NCBI RefSeq assembly: GCF_000772705.2
Contig: NZ_JSBW02000048.1
Coordinates: forward strand, 62,001 to 126,000
DNA from: Xanthomonas vasicola
GTDB lineage: Bacteria; Pseudomonadota; Gammaproteobacteria; Xanthomonadales; Xanthomonadaceae
Length of the DNA stretch: 64,000 nucleotides
Reading direction: 5' to 3'
Below the pieces are notes generated by a model that was not told the DNA's origin, made no database searches, and worked only from the letters and a program-made list of their open reading frames with translations. Shown piece by piece: positions 18,561 to 27,413 of this stretch. Every line of letters begins with the position of its first letter. Position 1 is the first letter of the stretch. A program made the translations under genes and the position numbers.

Positions 18561-19257
18561 CTCGGGTCTCCTGCGGTGTGCCGCAGCAGCGGCATCGCTG
18601 CGGTTCTAAGCGCGTACTTTCTCCAAAGCAACATCCTGTCTGCGGGCAGTTTCAGAAATCACGTTCGCCTGCACGAACGCGACGGCGCACACGCACAGAC
18701 AGCCAAAGCCGAAACCTCCGCAGCAGCAATCGAAGCGATCGATTCTGCTGTTGGGTGGGTGCTGTGATGCATTGATCTTCACTGCAGCGATGGAATCGGC
18801 ATCATCACGTTTCGCATGCACGCAGACGCTCCCATCACCCCGACCGGACCATGCATCAAGGCGCACAAAGGCGTATGCGTGCTCTCGCCGCTCGACCAAC
18901 GCACCGAACTCCACGCTGGTGATCGCACACGATCGAGCTGCCAGGAACGCCTGCAACTCCTTACCGACTGTCGCGCCATCTATCGCACGACGCGGTCAAA
19001 CCATCCATGGTTTATAGGCGCTCAACGCCGTGGTTTGGCGGGTTGCCCGGCCCGCAACCCGGCAAGCAGCTGCATACATCCGCGCGCCAGGAACAACGTT
19101 TATGCGTCGAGCCTCGTGGCTGCGTCGCCTTCAGTGCGTGCGCCGCCATTCGGAGGGACACTCCCTCGGGGTCTGCGCCGGGCGCCCGAGCATCATGGCG
19201 ATGCAATGGCCCGAGGCGCCGTGTCCAAATCCGTCGTGCGGCTGCCGATATCTCTGT
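18561..19257. other. Gap between the two F-box genes
   Basis: Apart from the promoter of copy 1, I see no convincing gene in these 697 bp. A minus-strand frame at about 18780-18990 (reading ITSVEFGALVERREHAYAFV) is open but lacks an ATG and runs into the promoter, so it may be a fragment of a lost gene. The last 40 or so bases before 19258, read in another frame, resemble the C-terminus of copy 1. Confidence 0.4.
18616..18677 (-). promoter_or_regulatory. PIP-like box and -10 of F-box gene copy 1
   Basis: On the minus strand TTCGT (18673-18677), 15 bp, TTCTG (18653-18657), 31 bp, then GAAAGT (18616-18621). The HrpX-bound plant-inducible promoter is TTCGB-N15-TTCGB with a -10 of the form YANNNT 30-32 bp on. 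The first half fits, the second half has one mismatch and the -10 has G for Y. The -10 is 56 bp from the start codon, exactly as in copy 2. Confidence 0.5.
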
Positions 19258-20517
19258 CTACCAGCAACACCAACTGGATGCTGGCCTGGAATCCGCCAAG
19301 GCAGTCGTTCTTGCGCACATGGCGATGAAATCAGCGGAGCGTCCGGGGATCGCGTCTGCTTGGGCACGGACTGCGGCGCACACCGCCTTGAACCTTCTGC
19401 GATCGAGCTGCAGTGCCTCCAGGAGCAGTAACTCGCCACCTTGATAGCGCTCTGCTTCAGGCTGTTGCGGCAATACGTTAGCCAAACGCACCAGCAAAAA
19501 GGCAGTGTCCTTGCGGCGGGAAAATAGGGAGCTGGCATTCGCTAACGCACCAAAGGAAGTCCAGCGCATCTGCGGATCGGGCAGGGTGACCGACAAGTCG
19601 ACCATATGGTTCAACACGTCCCGTCCGTTTGCCAAACGCGCACACGCCTCCACAACGTACTTGTGTCGTTCCATAAACCAGCCCGTGATCTGCAACCCCG
19701 CAGTCACTTCATGAAGCAGCGTCGCCTCCGCTTGCGCAGGCGGCCCTGGCTGCCCTGCAGCGAGGTTAGCGACCGCACGTAGCAACATCGATAATGGTAT
19801 AAAATTGCGGATGTAAGCGATCTTTAATAGCCTGGATTCAGCAGACAACATCTCCAGTGCAGCATCCCCGCCCTGGACAGCATCGGGCTGGGCGACCTGG
19901 TCGTGAACGGCTTGCGCCGCTTGCAACACCTTCGTCAAATAAGCTTCACGTTGCTCTCTGGGCACGATTCCCAGCTGCTCTGTCAAGCGAGACAGGGTAG
20001 GCAGCGTTGGTTGGCCGGGAAGCTGGTTGATATGCTCCAACAACGCCATGAGCGCCTCGGCACGCTCCGATTGCGGTAGCTTTGCTGCGCGCTTAACTAA
20101 CTGGAAGCATGCGGTCAAGCGCGCGCCGTGGTCTTCACCGCCTGGGTACGGGAGACGCGTGACCATTCGTAACGTAGCACGCATATCCTTAAGGCTGCGG
20201 ACGCGACCGCAGTCGGTCAGTGGGTCGTAGCGTGGGTGCGCTTCTAGGAAGAGCTCCATACGGTCACGGGCGGCTTCCGCCATCGCCCGCGAAGTTGCGC
20301 CAAGCCGCGCAATGCTTCTACGATCCAATCGACCCAAGATTTCTCGGCGAAGATCGCGAGGCAGTGGAGTAAGTCTGTCGAAACGCTCGTCCTGCTGGAT
20401 GTGTGCCGGCGGCGGATCGGGCAGTGGGCAGGTGGCCGGCGACTGGGAGGTCGACGCCTCCTCCGCTCGGCTGGTGGACGCCACAGCGCGCGGCAGAGCG
20501 ATTCGATTGGTGTGCAT
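19258..20517 (-). CDS. Putative type III effector, XopI-like F-box protein (copy 2)
   Basis: A 419-residue paralogue of the protein at 17199. The first 80 residues align without gaps, including the F-box-like stretch LTPLPRDLRREILGRLDRRS (residues 50-69) and the Ser/Thr-rich N-terminus; the middle differs, and similarity returns near the end (LANVLPQQPEAERY, VRAQADAIPGRSADFIA). The start ATG at 20517 is preceded by AGGAG. The C-terminus ends SRPASSWCCW, while the next frame reads FQASIQLVLLVDRDIG, closer to the helical end of copy 1, so a frameshift near 19290 may have shortened it. PIP-like promoter upstream. Effector status is inferred. Confidence 0.65.
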   Translation of the reverse strand: MHTNRIALPRAVASTSRAEEASTSQSPATCPLPDPPPAHIQQDERFDRLTPLPRDLRREILGRLDRRSIARLGATSRAMAEAARDRMELFLEAHPRYDPLTDCGRVRSLKDMRATLRMVTRLPYPGGEDHGARLTACFQLVKRAAKLPQSERAEALMALLEHINQLPGQPTLPTLSRLTEQLGIVPREQREAYLTKVLQAAQAVHDQVAQPDAVQGGDAALEMLSAESRLLKIAYIRNFIPLSMLLRAVANLAAGQPGPPAQAEATLLHEVTAGLQITGWFMERHKYVVEACARLANGRDVLNHMVDLSVTLPDPQMRWTSFGALANASSLFSRRKDTAFLLVRLANVLPQQPEAERYQGGELLLLEALQLDRRRFKAVCAAVRAQADAIPGRSADFIAMCARTTALADSRPASSWCCW

Positions 20518-21094
20518 CTTGCATCTCCTGAGGTGCGCCACAGCGGCGACATCGATTGCGTCTCTGGGCGTAATTTTGCAAAGAGCCAAATCGTGCCTGG
20601 AGGCAGCGAGGGAAATGGTGTTCACCCACACGAACGGAGCTTGCGCGCCCAACGTGGCGCAAACTTGCGCTTGACCGGCCCAGGCTGCGTGACCAACCTG
20701 CACGAAGGCAATATGCGCCGGGCAGCGCTGCTGCCCGGGGGCTACGCGCCCTTCGGCGCGCCGACCCCGCCTTGCCATGAAGGCAACTTTACCCAGCTGG
20801 CTGCGCTAGAACGGGTGGCAACAGGCAGATGCAGCATCGACAGCCACCCCGGTCCATCGCGTGTTCGCTTAGATGTCGAGCACCCAAACGAGCCCCCAAA
20901 GATGCCTTGTCGCAAGGGTCGAAGCCGGCCCGGCGATTGCCCGCTTGCCCAATCGCCCCCCTCGCATCTTGCGATGAGTTCGCCGGATTAGACGGAAGGC
21001 CGCTCGCGCTGTGCAGGCAAGCTGCGCCCCTGCTCCACCTCTCGCTGTCACCGTGCCGTGCAGCATGGGACGAATGCAGATACGACGATGACGA
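20518..21094. other. Gap upstream of F-box gene copy 2
   Basis: Besides the promoter elements of copy 2 (20573-20634), no gene or repeat is recognised in these 577 bp. Open frames here overlap on both strands and lack ribosome binding sites or family matches. Confidence 0.4.
20573..20634 (-). promoter_or_regulatory. PIP-like box and -10 of F-box gene copy 2
   Basis: On the minus strand TTCGT (20630-20634), 15 bp, TTCCC (20610-20614), 31 bp, then CAAAAT (20573-20578), which fits the YANNNT -10 of HrpX-dependent promoters. The -10 lies 56 bp before the ATG. The second half-box has one mismatch to TTCGB. Spacing is identical to copy 1. Confidence 0.55.
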
Positions 21095-22672
21095 CTATCG
21101 CAACGGTACGCTCAACTGCGACGGCGCTATTGCAGGCGATGTAAACGTCACGTTGCCGCCATCGTTGATGCTGCTATAGCGCGTGTCGCGGGTGTCGATC
21201 ACCAGCACCAGCCGTTGCCCGGCAGGAACGTCAGCTGCGGCGGCTTGCAATGGCCACGTCAGCGTCACTGGCTTGCCGGGGGTGGTGTCGCGCAACGAAT
21301 ACGGCGCATGCGTAATCAGCTTCGCCGCGCCCAGCGCATCCATGCAGTAGAGATACGCGAATAGGCTGACCTTTGACTGACTGGGCACCACGGTCACGCG
21401 CAGCGACGGGCTACCGGCCAGGCGCCGGGTGCTGTTCGATGGCGAGCCGACCCATACGGCTGCACCAGCGCGATTGACCAGCGGAATGGAGGTTGTCACC
21501 GGCACGCCAATGCCTTGCAGCAAGCCGCTGACCAGCACCACGCCGGAATCGGCCAGGGTCGGCACGTCGGTGGCGATACGCGACTGCCATCCGCTCGACG
21601 TCCCGCCGGTCAATCCACCGGTCGGGCTCAACAACCCTGCGGGTGCGGACAGGCCAAACTGCGTGGTGGCCTGTTGCACCGACGCCCAGTCCGGATATTC
21701 AAGCCACTGCCCCGCACGTGGCGATAGCCGCACCGGCACTTCTGCATCCACCCCGTTGGGCAATTGCTTGAGATGGCGGTCGAACCAGCGCGTGGTTGCG
21801 GTGTAGATCTCGTTGGGCAACCCCAATGCGCCGGGCAGCTCTGCGGTGGCGTGATCACCCTGGCTGAGCAGCAGTTGTTTCGGGCCTCGCAACTGGTTGA
21901 AGAACGCGACGGTCTGGTTCGGCGGGAACAACCCGTCGTTGAACGCATTGCCCAGCAACACTGCGGTACCGCGCGCGTTGAGCGCGGCTACATCGGTGGC
22001 CGGGCTGCGCGACGCCGCTTGCGGCAGGAAGCCCTGCACCGCGTCGTCGTAATCGCCTTGCGCGACGCGTACGCCGATCTGCGCCAGATCCGGGCCGGCG
22101 CGTCCGGTCAGCGCGCCGGCGCCCACCAATAGCCCCACGCCCTGCTGGCTGACCGTGCGATTGGAATACAGCGAGGCTTCCAGATCGGCCCAACCGCTGA
22201 GCGCGGCCACGGCCTTGATGCGTGGGTCGCGCTCGGCCGCGAGCAGGCTGATGCCCGCACCGTACGAGATGCCCGACGCGCCGATCGCATTCGGGTTGGC
22301 CGGCGTATGCGCCAGGGCCCAGTCGATCACCGCGCTGACGTCTTCCACCGTGTCCGGCCCGGCGATATCGATCTGCCCGGCCGAATCCCAGAACCCGCGC
22401 GAGGTGTAACTGACCACCACGTAGCCGTCGCTGGCCAACTGGGTGGCGCGGCCGAGATATTCCAGATTGGGCAGCGACCAACTGGCCGGCATCACGATCA
22501 GCGGAAACGGCCCTGCACCCTGCCCCTGCGGCACCAGTACCAGTGCCCCCATCTGCGCACCGTCCCAGCCGGGGATGCGTTCATAGGTCTTGCTGAAGGC
22601 GCCCGCCATCGCCGACGCCGACGCCATCCACAACGCCAGTGAGGCGATGCTTCCGATCCAACGCTTGCTCAT
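21095..22672 (-). CDS. Secreted alpha/beta hydrolase (S15 / X-Pro dipeptidyl-peptidase-like)
   Basis: The 525-residue protein begins with a Sec signal peptide (cleavage near ASAMAGA, residue 24). The catalytic domain has GASGISYGAG near residue 150 (nucleophile Ser in GxSxG), an Asp region in AFNDGLFPPNQT and a His in LSQGDHATAE, matching the S15/CocE family, which cleaves after X-Pro or hydrolyses esters. The C-terminal third is a beta-rich jelly-roll typical of that family (VTVVPSQSKVSLFAYLY, LVLVIDTRDTRYSS). The ATG at 22672 was preferred to the longer frame, which is built from heptamer repeats. It is a plausible type II secretion substrate. Confidence 0.85.
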   Translation of the reverse strand: MSKRWIGSIASLALWMASASAMAGAFSKTYERIPGWDGAQMGALVLVPQGQGAGPFPLIVMPASWSLPNLEYLGRATQLASDGYVVVSYTSRGFWDSAGQIDIAGPDTVEDVSAVIDWALAHTPANPNAIGASGISYGAGISLLAAERDPRIKAVAALSGWADLEASLYSNRTVSQQGVGLLVGAGALTGRAGPDLAQIGVRVAQGDYDDAVQGFLPQAASRSPATDVAALNARGTAVLLGNAFNDGLFPPNQTVAFFNQLRGPKQLLLSQGDHATAELPGALGLPNEIYTATTRWFDRHLKQLPNGVDAEVPVRLSPRAGQWLEYPDWASVQQATTQFGLSAPAGLLSPTGGLTGGTSSGWQSRIATDVPTLADSGVVLVSGLLQGIGVPVTTSIPLVNRAGAAVWVGSPSNSTRRLAGSPSLRVTVVPSQSKVSLFAYLYCMDALGAAKLITHAPYSLRDTTPGKPVTLTWPLQAAAADVPAGQRLVLVIDTRDTRYSSINDGGNVTFTSPAIAPSQLSVPLR

Positions 22673-22783
22673 GCTGTTCTCTCCCACGCGAGGCCAGGCC
22701 GGGGTGGCCCAGCGGCAACTGCCATGCATCCGTTGTTCGGGGGAGAACGCCGCGAACGTACCAGACGGTACGGTATGGATCAA

Positions 22784-22895
22784 GAGCCGGGAGCCGGGAG
22801 CCGGGAGCCGGGAGCCGGGAGCCGGGAGCCGGGAGCCGGGAGCCGGGAGCCGGGAGCCGGGAATCGGGAATCGGGAATCGGGAATCGGGAATCGG
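22784..22895. repeat. Heptamer array: 11 x GAGCCGG then 5 x GAATCGG
   Basis: From 22784 the unit GAGCCGG is repeated 11 times without error, followed from 22861 by five perfect GAATCGG units. The two units differ at two positions, so the array seems to have grown in two waves from the same GGGAATC-type intergenic repeat found elsewhere in the window. It lies between the hydrolase gene and thiL. It should vary in copy number between strains. Confidence 0.95.
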
Positions 22896-23066
22896 GAAAT
22901 TGAACCAGGAGCAGCGGGCGGCATCGCTGCGTAGTTGTCGTACTGCAGCCTGGCTGGTGGCGCTTTTGCAGCAAGCGCGGGCACGGCGCGCAAGTGAAAG
23001 CAGCCCGCGCGGATGGCTGATCGCGACCCGCGGGCTTTTGCGCGCCGCGCAACGCTTCCCGCGCCC

Positions 23067-24044
23067 TCAGCTCAGCACGAAGTGCTGATAGCCGCGCTGC
23101 GGCGGTTGCCAGGGGTTGCCGTCGGCGTCGTGCACCACCACGCCGGGTGTGGCGACGATCTGGCCGATACGCGTTGCGGCCACCTGCGCAAATTCCATTG
23201 CCTGTACCACTGCAGCGCGATGCTGCGGCGCGGCGGTGAAGCACAGCTCATAGTCATCGCCACCGCCAAGTTGCCAGCCAAGGCACTGCAATGCGCTGAT
23301 GCCTGCGCTGCGCGGCATCGCCGGCAAAGCCGCAAGCGCCAGTTGCGCGCCTACGCCGCTGCGCGCACACAGATGCCCCAGATCGGCCAGCAGCCCGTCG
23401 GAGATGTCCACGCAGGCATGCGCAAGCCCGCGCAAACGTAGCCCCGCCTGCACGCGCGGCTGCGGACGCAGCAAGCGGCTGCGCCAGTGTTCATGCAACG
23501 GGTCGGCAGCCACGCAGGTCACGTCCAGTTGACCGGCCTGCCACAGCGCCAGCGCGGCGGCGGCCTCACCCGGCGCACCGGTCACCCACACATCATCGCC
23601 AACGCGCGCACCATCGCGCCGCAACGCCGCACCCGGCGGCAGGCTGCCGATTGCCGTCACCCCGCACGAGAGCGACCCGCGGGTGGTGTCGCCACCGACC
23701 AGCACAATGTCGTGCGCATCGGCCAGCGCGAAGAAGCCATCGGCGAATCCATCCACCCACGCCGCATCGTCGTTCGGCAGCGACAACGACAAGGTGCACC
23801 ACCGCGGTTGCGCACCCATCGCCGCCAGATCGGAGAGATTGACTGCCAGCGTCTTCCAGCCCAGGTCGTCGGCGCGGGTTTCGTGCGGAAAATGCACGCC
23901 GGTATTGAGCGTATCGGTGGTGATCGCCAGCTGCTCACCGGCCGGCGGCTGCAGCAACGCCGCATCGTCGCCAATGCCCAACGGCACATCGGCACGCGCT
24001 GCAATGCGCGCACGCAGCCGGGCGATTAGATCGAATTCGGGCAT
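23067..24044 (-). CDS. thiL: Thiamine-monophosphate kinase ThiL
   Basis: ThiL phosphorylates thiamine monophosphate to the active cofactor TPP, the last step of thiamine synthesis. The 325-residue product has the PurM-like fold marks: GIGDDAALL near residue 23, TTDTLNTGVHFP near 43, NLSDLAAMGA near 69, VGGDTTRG near 115, and SDGLLADLGHL near 208. Length and order are normal for the family. It lies on the same strand as nusB, ribH and ribBA, as in many proteobacteria, but is separated from nusB by 222 bp bracketed by an inverted GGATT-type repeat pair. Confidence 0.95.
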   Translation of the reverse strand: MPEFDLIARLRARIAARADVPLGIGDDAALLQPPAGEQLAITTDTLNTGVHFPHETRADDLGWKTLAVNLSDLAAMGAQPRWCTLSLSLPNDDAAWVDGFADGFFALADAHDIVLVGGDTTRGSLSCGVTAIGSLPPGAALRRDGARVGDDVWVTGAPGEAAAALALWQAGQLDVTCVAADPLHEHWRSRLLRPQPRVQAGLRLRGLAHACVDISDGLLADLGHLCARSGVGAQLALAALPAMPRSAGISALQCLGWQLGGGDDYELCFTAAPQHRAAVVQAMEFAQVAATRIGQIVATPGVVVHDADGNPWQPPQRGYQHFVLS

Positions 24045-24048
24045 GTGA

Positions 24049-24262
24049 AGGGCCGGGATTGGAGATTAGGCATTGGGGATTGGTCACAGCGGCTTTGCGC
24101 GGGGCGGCACGATTGCCTACCGCCTGCACTATCGAATGATGCGGCAGTCCGGACATGGCGTAACTCAACCCAAGGCTTATTCACTCAAGCAAGTGCTCGC
24201 ACACTTGCATCGGCGGGACCGTCGCTCGCTGCCAATCACGAATCACGAATGCCGGATCTCGG
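24049..24262. repeat. Inverted GGGATT/GAATC repeat pair between thiL and nusB
   Basis: A G-rich arm (GGGATTGGAGATTAGGCATT and on to 24083) and an opposite arm (AATCACGAATCACGAATGCC near 24236-24255) bracket about 150 bp with no gene. The same bracket design is seen at 11928-12032 and 30604-30701. Confidence 0.55.
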
Positions 24263-24266
24263 CACC

Positions 24267-24737
24267 TCAGGCGCCCGACTCCACCTTGCGCCACTCCACT
24301 GCGGCGCGATCCAGCACCCCGTTGACATAGGTGTGGCCGTGCTCGGAGCCGAAGCGCTTGGCGGTTTCGATTGCTTCGTTGATCACCACGCGGTACGGCA
24401 CGTCCTGGCGGTACAGCAATTCATAGGCGGCCAACCGCAGCACTGCGCGTTCGATCGCATCGACCTCTTCCACGCCGCGATCCAGGTACGGGGTCAGCGC
24501 GGTATCCAGTTCGGCGCGGTTGCTCAGCACGCCTTCGACCAGGTTCTCGAAGTACGCCAGATCGGCAACTTCGTGCGCCTGCTCATGGGCGAACTGGCCG
24601 ATCACCTGCTTGGCGAAGCCACCGGAAATCTGCCACGCATACACCGCCTGCAAGGCACGCCGACGTGCGCGCGAACGCAGCACCGGGTCGATACCGTCGC
24701 GACGGCCGTGGCGCGGGTGCCCACCGGGCTTGCTCAT
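24267..24737 (-). CDS. nusB: Transcription antitermination factor NusB
   Basis: NusB, with S10 (NusE), binds boxA RNA and prevents early termination on rRNA operons. The 156-residue product starts MSKPGG and contains [16 protein letters not shown] near residue 20, [10 protein letters not shown] near 63 and the C-terminal [14 protein letters not shown] and NGVLDR motifs of the family. The start at 24737 overlaps the ribH stop as ATGA, the usual coupling of ribH and nusB. Confidence 0.96.
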   Translation of the reverse strand: MSKPGGHPRHGRRDGIDPVLRSRARRRALQAVYAWQISGGFAKQVIGQFAHEQAHEVADLAYFENLVEGVLSNRAELDTALTPYLDRGVEEVDAIERAVLRLAAYELLYRQDVPYRVVINEAIETAKRFGSEHGHTYVNGVLDRAAVEWRKVESGA

Positions 24738-25198
24738 GGCAACAACTCCATCAAATTCACCAGTTCCAGCGCTGCAAGCGCGCATTCCTCGCCCTTATTC
24801 CCGTGGCTGCCGCCGGCACGCGCTTCGGCATCTTCCACGCGTTCGACCGCCAGCACGCCGTTGAGCACCGGCACGCCGGTCTGCAACTGCACGCTCATCA
24901 GGCCTTCGGCGCACAGGTCGGCCACGTGTTCGTAATGGCGGGTATCGCCACGGATCACGCAGCCCAGCGCGATGATTGCGCCGTGCTGGCCGGACTGCGC
25001 CACGCGGTTGGCGGCGATCGGAATTTCCCAGGCGCCGGGCACGCGGATCACGTCGATAGCGTCGTCGCCAATGCCGTTGCCGGCCAGGCTCTGGCGCGCG
25101 CCGGTGACCAGCGCGTCGGTGATGCGGGCATTCCAGCGGCTGGCGATGATCGCAAAGCGCGCGGTGGTGGGGCGAAGATCGCCTTCGTAGTGGGTCAT
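24734..25198 (-). CDS. ribH: 6,7-dimethyl-8-ribityllumazine synthase
   Basis: Lumazine synthase condenses the RibD product with the RibB product, the step before riboflavin synthase. The 154-residue product has [17 protein letters not shown] near residue 50, the [14 protein letters not shown] substrate loop near 77 and GVLAVE near 112. The ATG at 25198 gives MTHYEGDL; an ATG four codons upstream is less like the family. It is coupled to nusB by ATGA and is 309 bp downstream of ribBA. Confidence 0.96.
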   Translation of the reverse strand: MTHYEGDLRPTTARFAIIASRWNARITDALVTGARQSLAGNGIGDDAIDVIRVPGAWEIPIAANRVAQSGQHGAIIALGCVIRGDTRHYEHVADLCAEGLMSVQLQTGVPVLNGVLAVERVEDAEARAGGSHGNKGEECALAALELVNLMELLP

Positions 25199-25507
25199 GC
25201 GGGTCGGCAACTCGAGGGGGCAGGAAGTTTAACAGCTGCCGGGGCCAGGCCCGGCCGACGCGTACAGACGGGGTCCACCAAAGCAGACCCGGCCATGCGT
25301 TTTAACGGCAATGTGCGATTGCGGTCAGCCGACTGCCCCACCCGATCAGGCCGGACCTACGCCTCAACCGATGGCCATGCTCTGGCCACTGCGCTTCCGG
25401 CACGTAGGCCATAGCAGCTGACAGATACGCGCTGTCAGTCACGCGAGCCGACACGGCCGGAACCATCGGCACGGGGCGGATGCCATCGGTAACGGCTCGC
25501 AGCCATC
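25199..25507. other. ribBA-ribH spacer
   Basis: These 309 bp hold no recognisable gene. A modest hairpin (GGGGTC ... GACCC) lies near 25270-25295 and could weaken read-through from ribBA into ribH. No second FMN riboswitch is seen here. Confidence 0.3.
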
Positions 25508-26647
25508 TCAGGGCACGGCGGGCGGCGACACCGAACGCACACCTTCGCCGGCGTGGCATTCCAGATACTCCACCACTTCCAGCCCGAACCCGGCCAACCC
25601 CACCTGACGCCGCGGGGTGCCCAGCACGCGCAACTTGCCCAGACCCAGTTCGGCCAGGATCTGCGCGCCGGCGCCGTTACGCCGCCACTGACTCACGTCC
25701 TTGGCGTTGGCGGCGGCTTCGGGTTGCTGGCGCAGCCGTGCCAGCAGCGATTCGCTGTCGCGCGGTGCCGACAGCACCACCATCACGCCCTGCCCTTCGG
25801 CGGCAATCGCGCGCAAGGCATCGGTGGCCGCCACGCCGAAGTCATCGCGCTGCCAATGCAGCAAGTCGGCCAGCGGATTTTCTACCTGCACACGCACCAG
25901 GGTGGGTGTGTGCGGATCGGCGCTGCCGCGCACCAACGCAAAGTGCAGGTCGTGCGCGATGCGGTCGCGGTAGGTCACCAACTTGAACGAGCCAAATTCG
26001 GTGGTGATATCGCGCTCGTCCACGCGCTCGACGGTGTGCTCGTTGGCCAGCCGGTACGCGATCAGATCAGCGATCGAGCCCATCTTCAGCCCATGCTCGC
26101 GCGCGAACACTTCCAGCTGCGGGCGACGCGCCATGCTGCCGTCCGGGTTGAGCACTTCTACCAGCACACCGGCCGGTTCCAGCCCGGCCAGCATCGGCAG
26201 ATCGCTGGCTGCTTCGGTGTGCCCTGCACGCGTCAGTACGCCGCCGGGCTGCGAAATCAGCGGGAAGATATGCCCCGGCTGGCTCAGATCCTGCGGCTTG
26301 GCATCCGGCCGCACCGCGGTGCGCACGGTGTGCGCGCGGTCGTAGGCGGAAATGCCGGTGGTCACGCCTTCGGCCGCTTCGATGCTGACGGTAAAGTTGG
26401 TCTGGAACTGCGCGGTGTTGTTGCGCACCATCGGCGCCAGGCCCAGTTGCGCGCAGCGCTCGCGAGTCAGCGACAGGCACACCAACCCACGTGCGTGGGT
26501 GACCATGAAGTTGATGTCCGACGGCTTCACCAACTCGGCGGCCATGATCAGATCGCCTTCGTTTTCGCGGTCTTCGTCATCGACGATCACCACCATGCGA
26601 CCGGCGCGCAATTCTTCAATCAACTCAGGAACGGGCGCGAAATTCAT
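25508..26647 (-). CDS. ribB: 3,4-dihydroxy-2-butanone-4-phosphate synthase with degenerate GTP cyclohydrolase II domain
   Basis: The N-terminal 200 residues form an intact RibB domain: VIVDDEDRENEGDL near residue 20, MVTHARGLVCLSL near 48, and the FPLISQPGGVLTRAGHTEAA region near 127. It makes the four-carbon unit of riboflavin. The C-terminal 170 residues follow the RibA fold but lack the zinc-binding Cys cluster and the RCDCGxQ motif of GTP cyclohydrolase II, so that half is probably inactive, as in other RibBX fusions; a separate ribA must exist elsewhere. The start overlaps the ribE stop as ATGA. Confidence 0.93.
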   Translation of the reverse strand: MNFAPVPELIEELRAGRMVVIVDDEDRENEGDLIMAAELVKPSDINFMVTHARGLVCLSLTRERCAQLGLAPMVRNNTAQFQTNFTVSIEAAEGVTTGISAYDRAHTVRTAVRPDAKPQDLSQPGHIFPLISQPGGVLTRAGHTEAASDLPMLAGLEPAGVLVEVLNPDGSMARRPQLEVFAREHGLKMGSIADLIAYRLANEHTVERVDERDITTEFGSFKLVTYRDRIAHDLHFALVRGSADPHTPTLVRVQVENPLADLLHWQRDDFGVAATDALRAIAAEGQGVMVVLSAPRDSESLLARLRQQPEAAANAKDVSQWRRNGAGAQILAELGLGKLRVLGTPRRQVGLAGFGLEVVEYLECHAGEGVRSVSPPAVP

Positions 26648-27246
26648 GCCACACCTCGCGTCCCGAGCAGGCGTTCGACATAGCGCGCCACCAGATCGAT
26701 TTCCAGATTCACCGCAGCACCGACTGCCGTCTGCGCAAACGCGGTATTGGCCACCGTATGCGGAATCAACGCGACTTCGAAGCCTTCTTCGTCCACTTCA
26801 TTGACGGTGAGGCTGACACCATCCACACAGATCGAGCCCTTCTTGGCGACATAGCGCAACACCGACGGCCGCGCAGCAAATCGCCAGCGCTGCGCGCGTG
26901 CATCGTCATGCACCGCCTGTACCTGGCCCAGGCCATCCACATGCCCGCTGACCAGATGCCCGCCCAGCCGGTCGGTGGGCCGCATCGCGCGTTCCAGATT
27001 GAGCAGCGCACCTTCCGGCAACGCGCCCAGCGTGGTCAGCGAGAGGGTTTCGGTGGAGGCGTCGGCCTGAAAACTGGCTGCGTCGAACGCAATCACGGTC
27101 AGGCACACGCCATTGACCGCAATGCTCTCGCCCAACTGGACAGACTCGAACGGCAGCGTGCCGGTGGCGAAGGTGAAACGCACATCGCCGCCCTGCGGCT
27201 GACGCGCAGCCAGCTGGCCGACGCCTTCAATGATTCCGGTGAACAT
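26644..27246 (-). CDS. ribE: Riboflavin synthase alpha chain
   Basis: Riboflavin synthase dismutates two lumazines into riboflavin. The 200-residue product starts MFTGIIEGVG and has two homologous lumazine-binding halves, with GESIAVNGVCLTV near residue 35 and GSICVDGVSLTVN near 133, plus GHLVSGHVDG near 94. I chose the ATG at 27246, seven bases after GGAGG; an ATG two codons earlier touches the GGAGG and is less likely. A 28-codon leader ORF ends in TGATG on this start, and an FMN riboswitch lies further upstream. It overlaps ribBA by four bases. Confidence 0.95.
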   Translation of the reverse strand: MFTGIIEGVGQLAARQPQGGDVRFTFATGTLPFESVQLGESIAVNGVCLTVIAFDAASFQADASTETLSLTTLGALPEGALLNLERAMRPTDRLGGHLVSGHVDGLGQVQAVHDDARAQRWRFAARPSVLRYVAKKGSICVDGVSLTVNEVDEEGFEVALIPHTVANTAFAQTAVGAAVNLEIDLVARYVERLLGTRGVA

Positions 27247-27332
27247 CAGCATGCCTCCGCGTGCAGCACGGAGGCTGCTGCGATGGAGCGCTGGAAGGCC
27301 GCGGCGCGGCGCGGCAGGTGGTACATGGACAT
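27246..27332 (-). CDS. 28-residue leader ORF coupled to ribE
   Basis: Between the FMN riboswitch and ribE an ATG at 27332 opens a 28-codon frame (MSMYHLPRRAAAFQRSIAAA, then eight more residues ending HAEAC). Its TGA overlaps the ribE ATG as TGATG, and the GGAGG used by ribE lies within its last codons, so translation of the two is likely coupled. The peptide is basic and has no known family. It could be a leader used by the riboswitch expression platform. Its own ribosome site is weak (GAGA). Translation is inferred from the overlap alone. Confidence 0.45.
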   Translation of the reverse strand: MSMYHLPRRAAAFQRSIAAASVLHAEAC

Positions 27333-27413
27333 AGTCGTTTCTCGCAGAAGTTGAGCGAAAAACGCCGCAAGGCAAAGCAAACAGGCGCGCGCACAGCCGC
27401 AAGGCTGCGCGGT

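Noticed and set aside
22784..22895. Possible CRISPR array
   Set aside because: The 7-bp units are contiguous with no spacers, and no cas gene is near.
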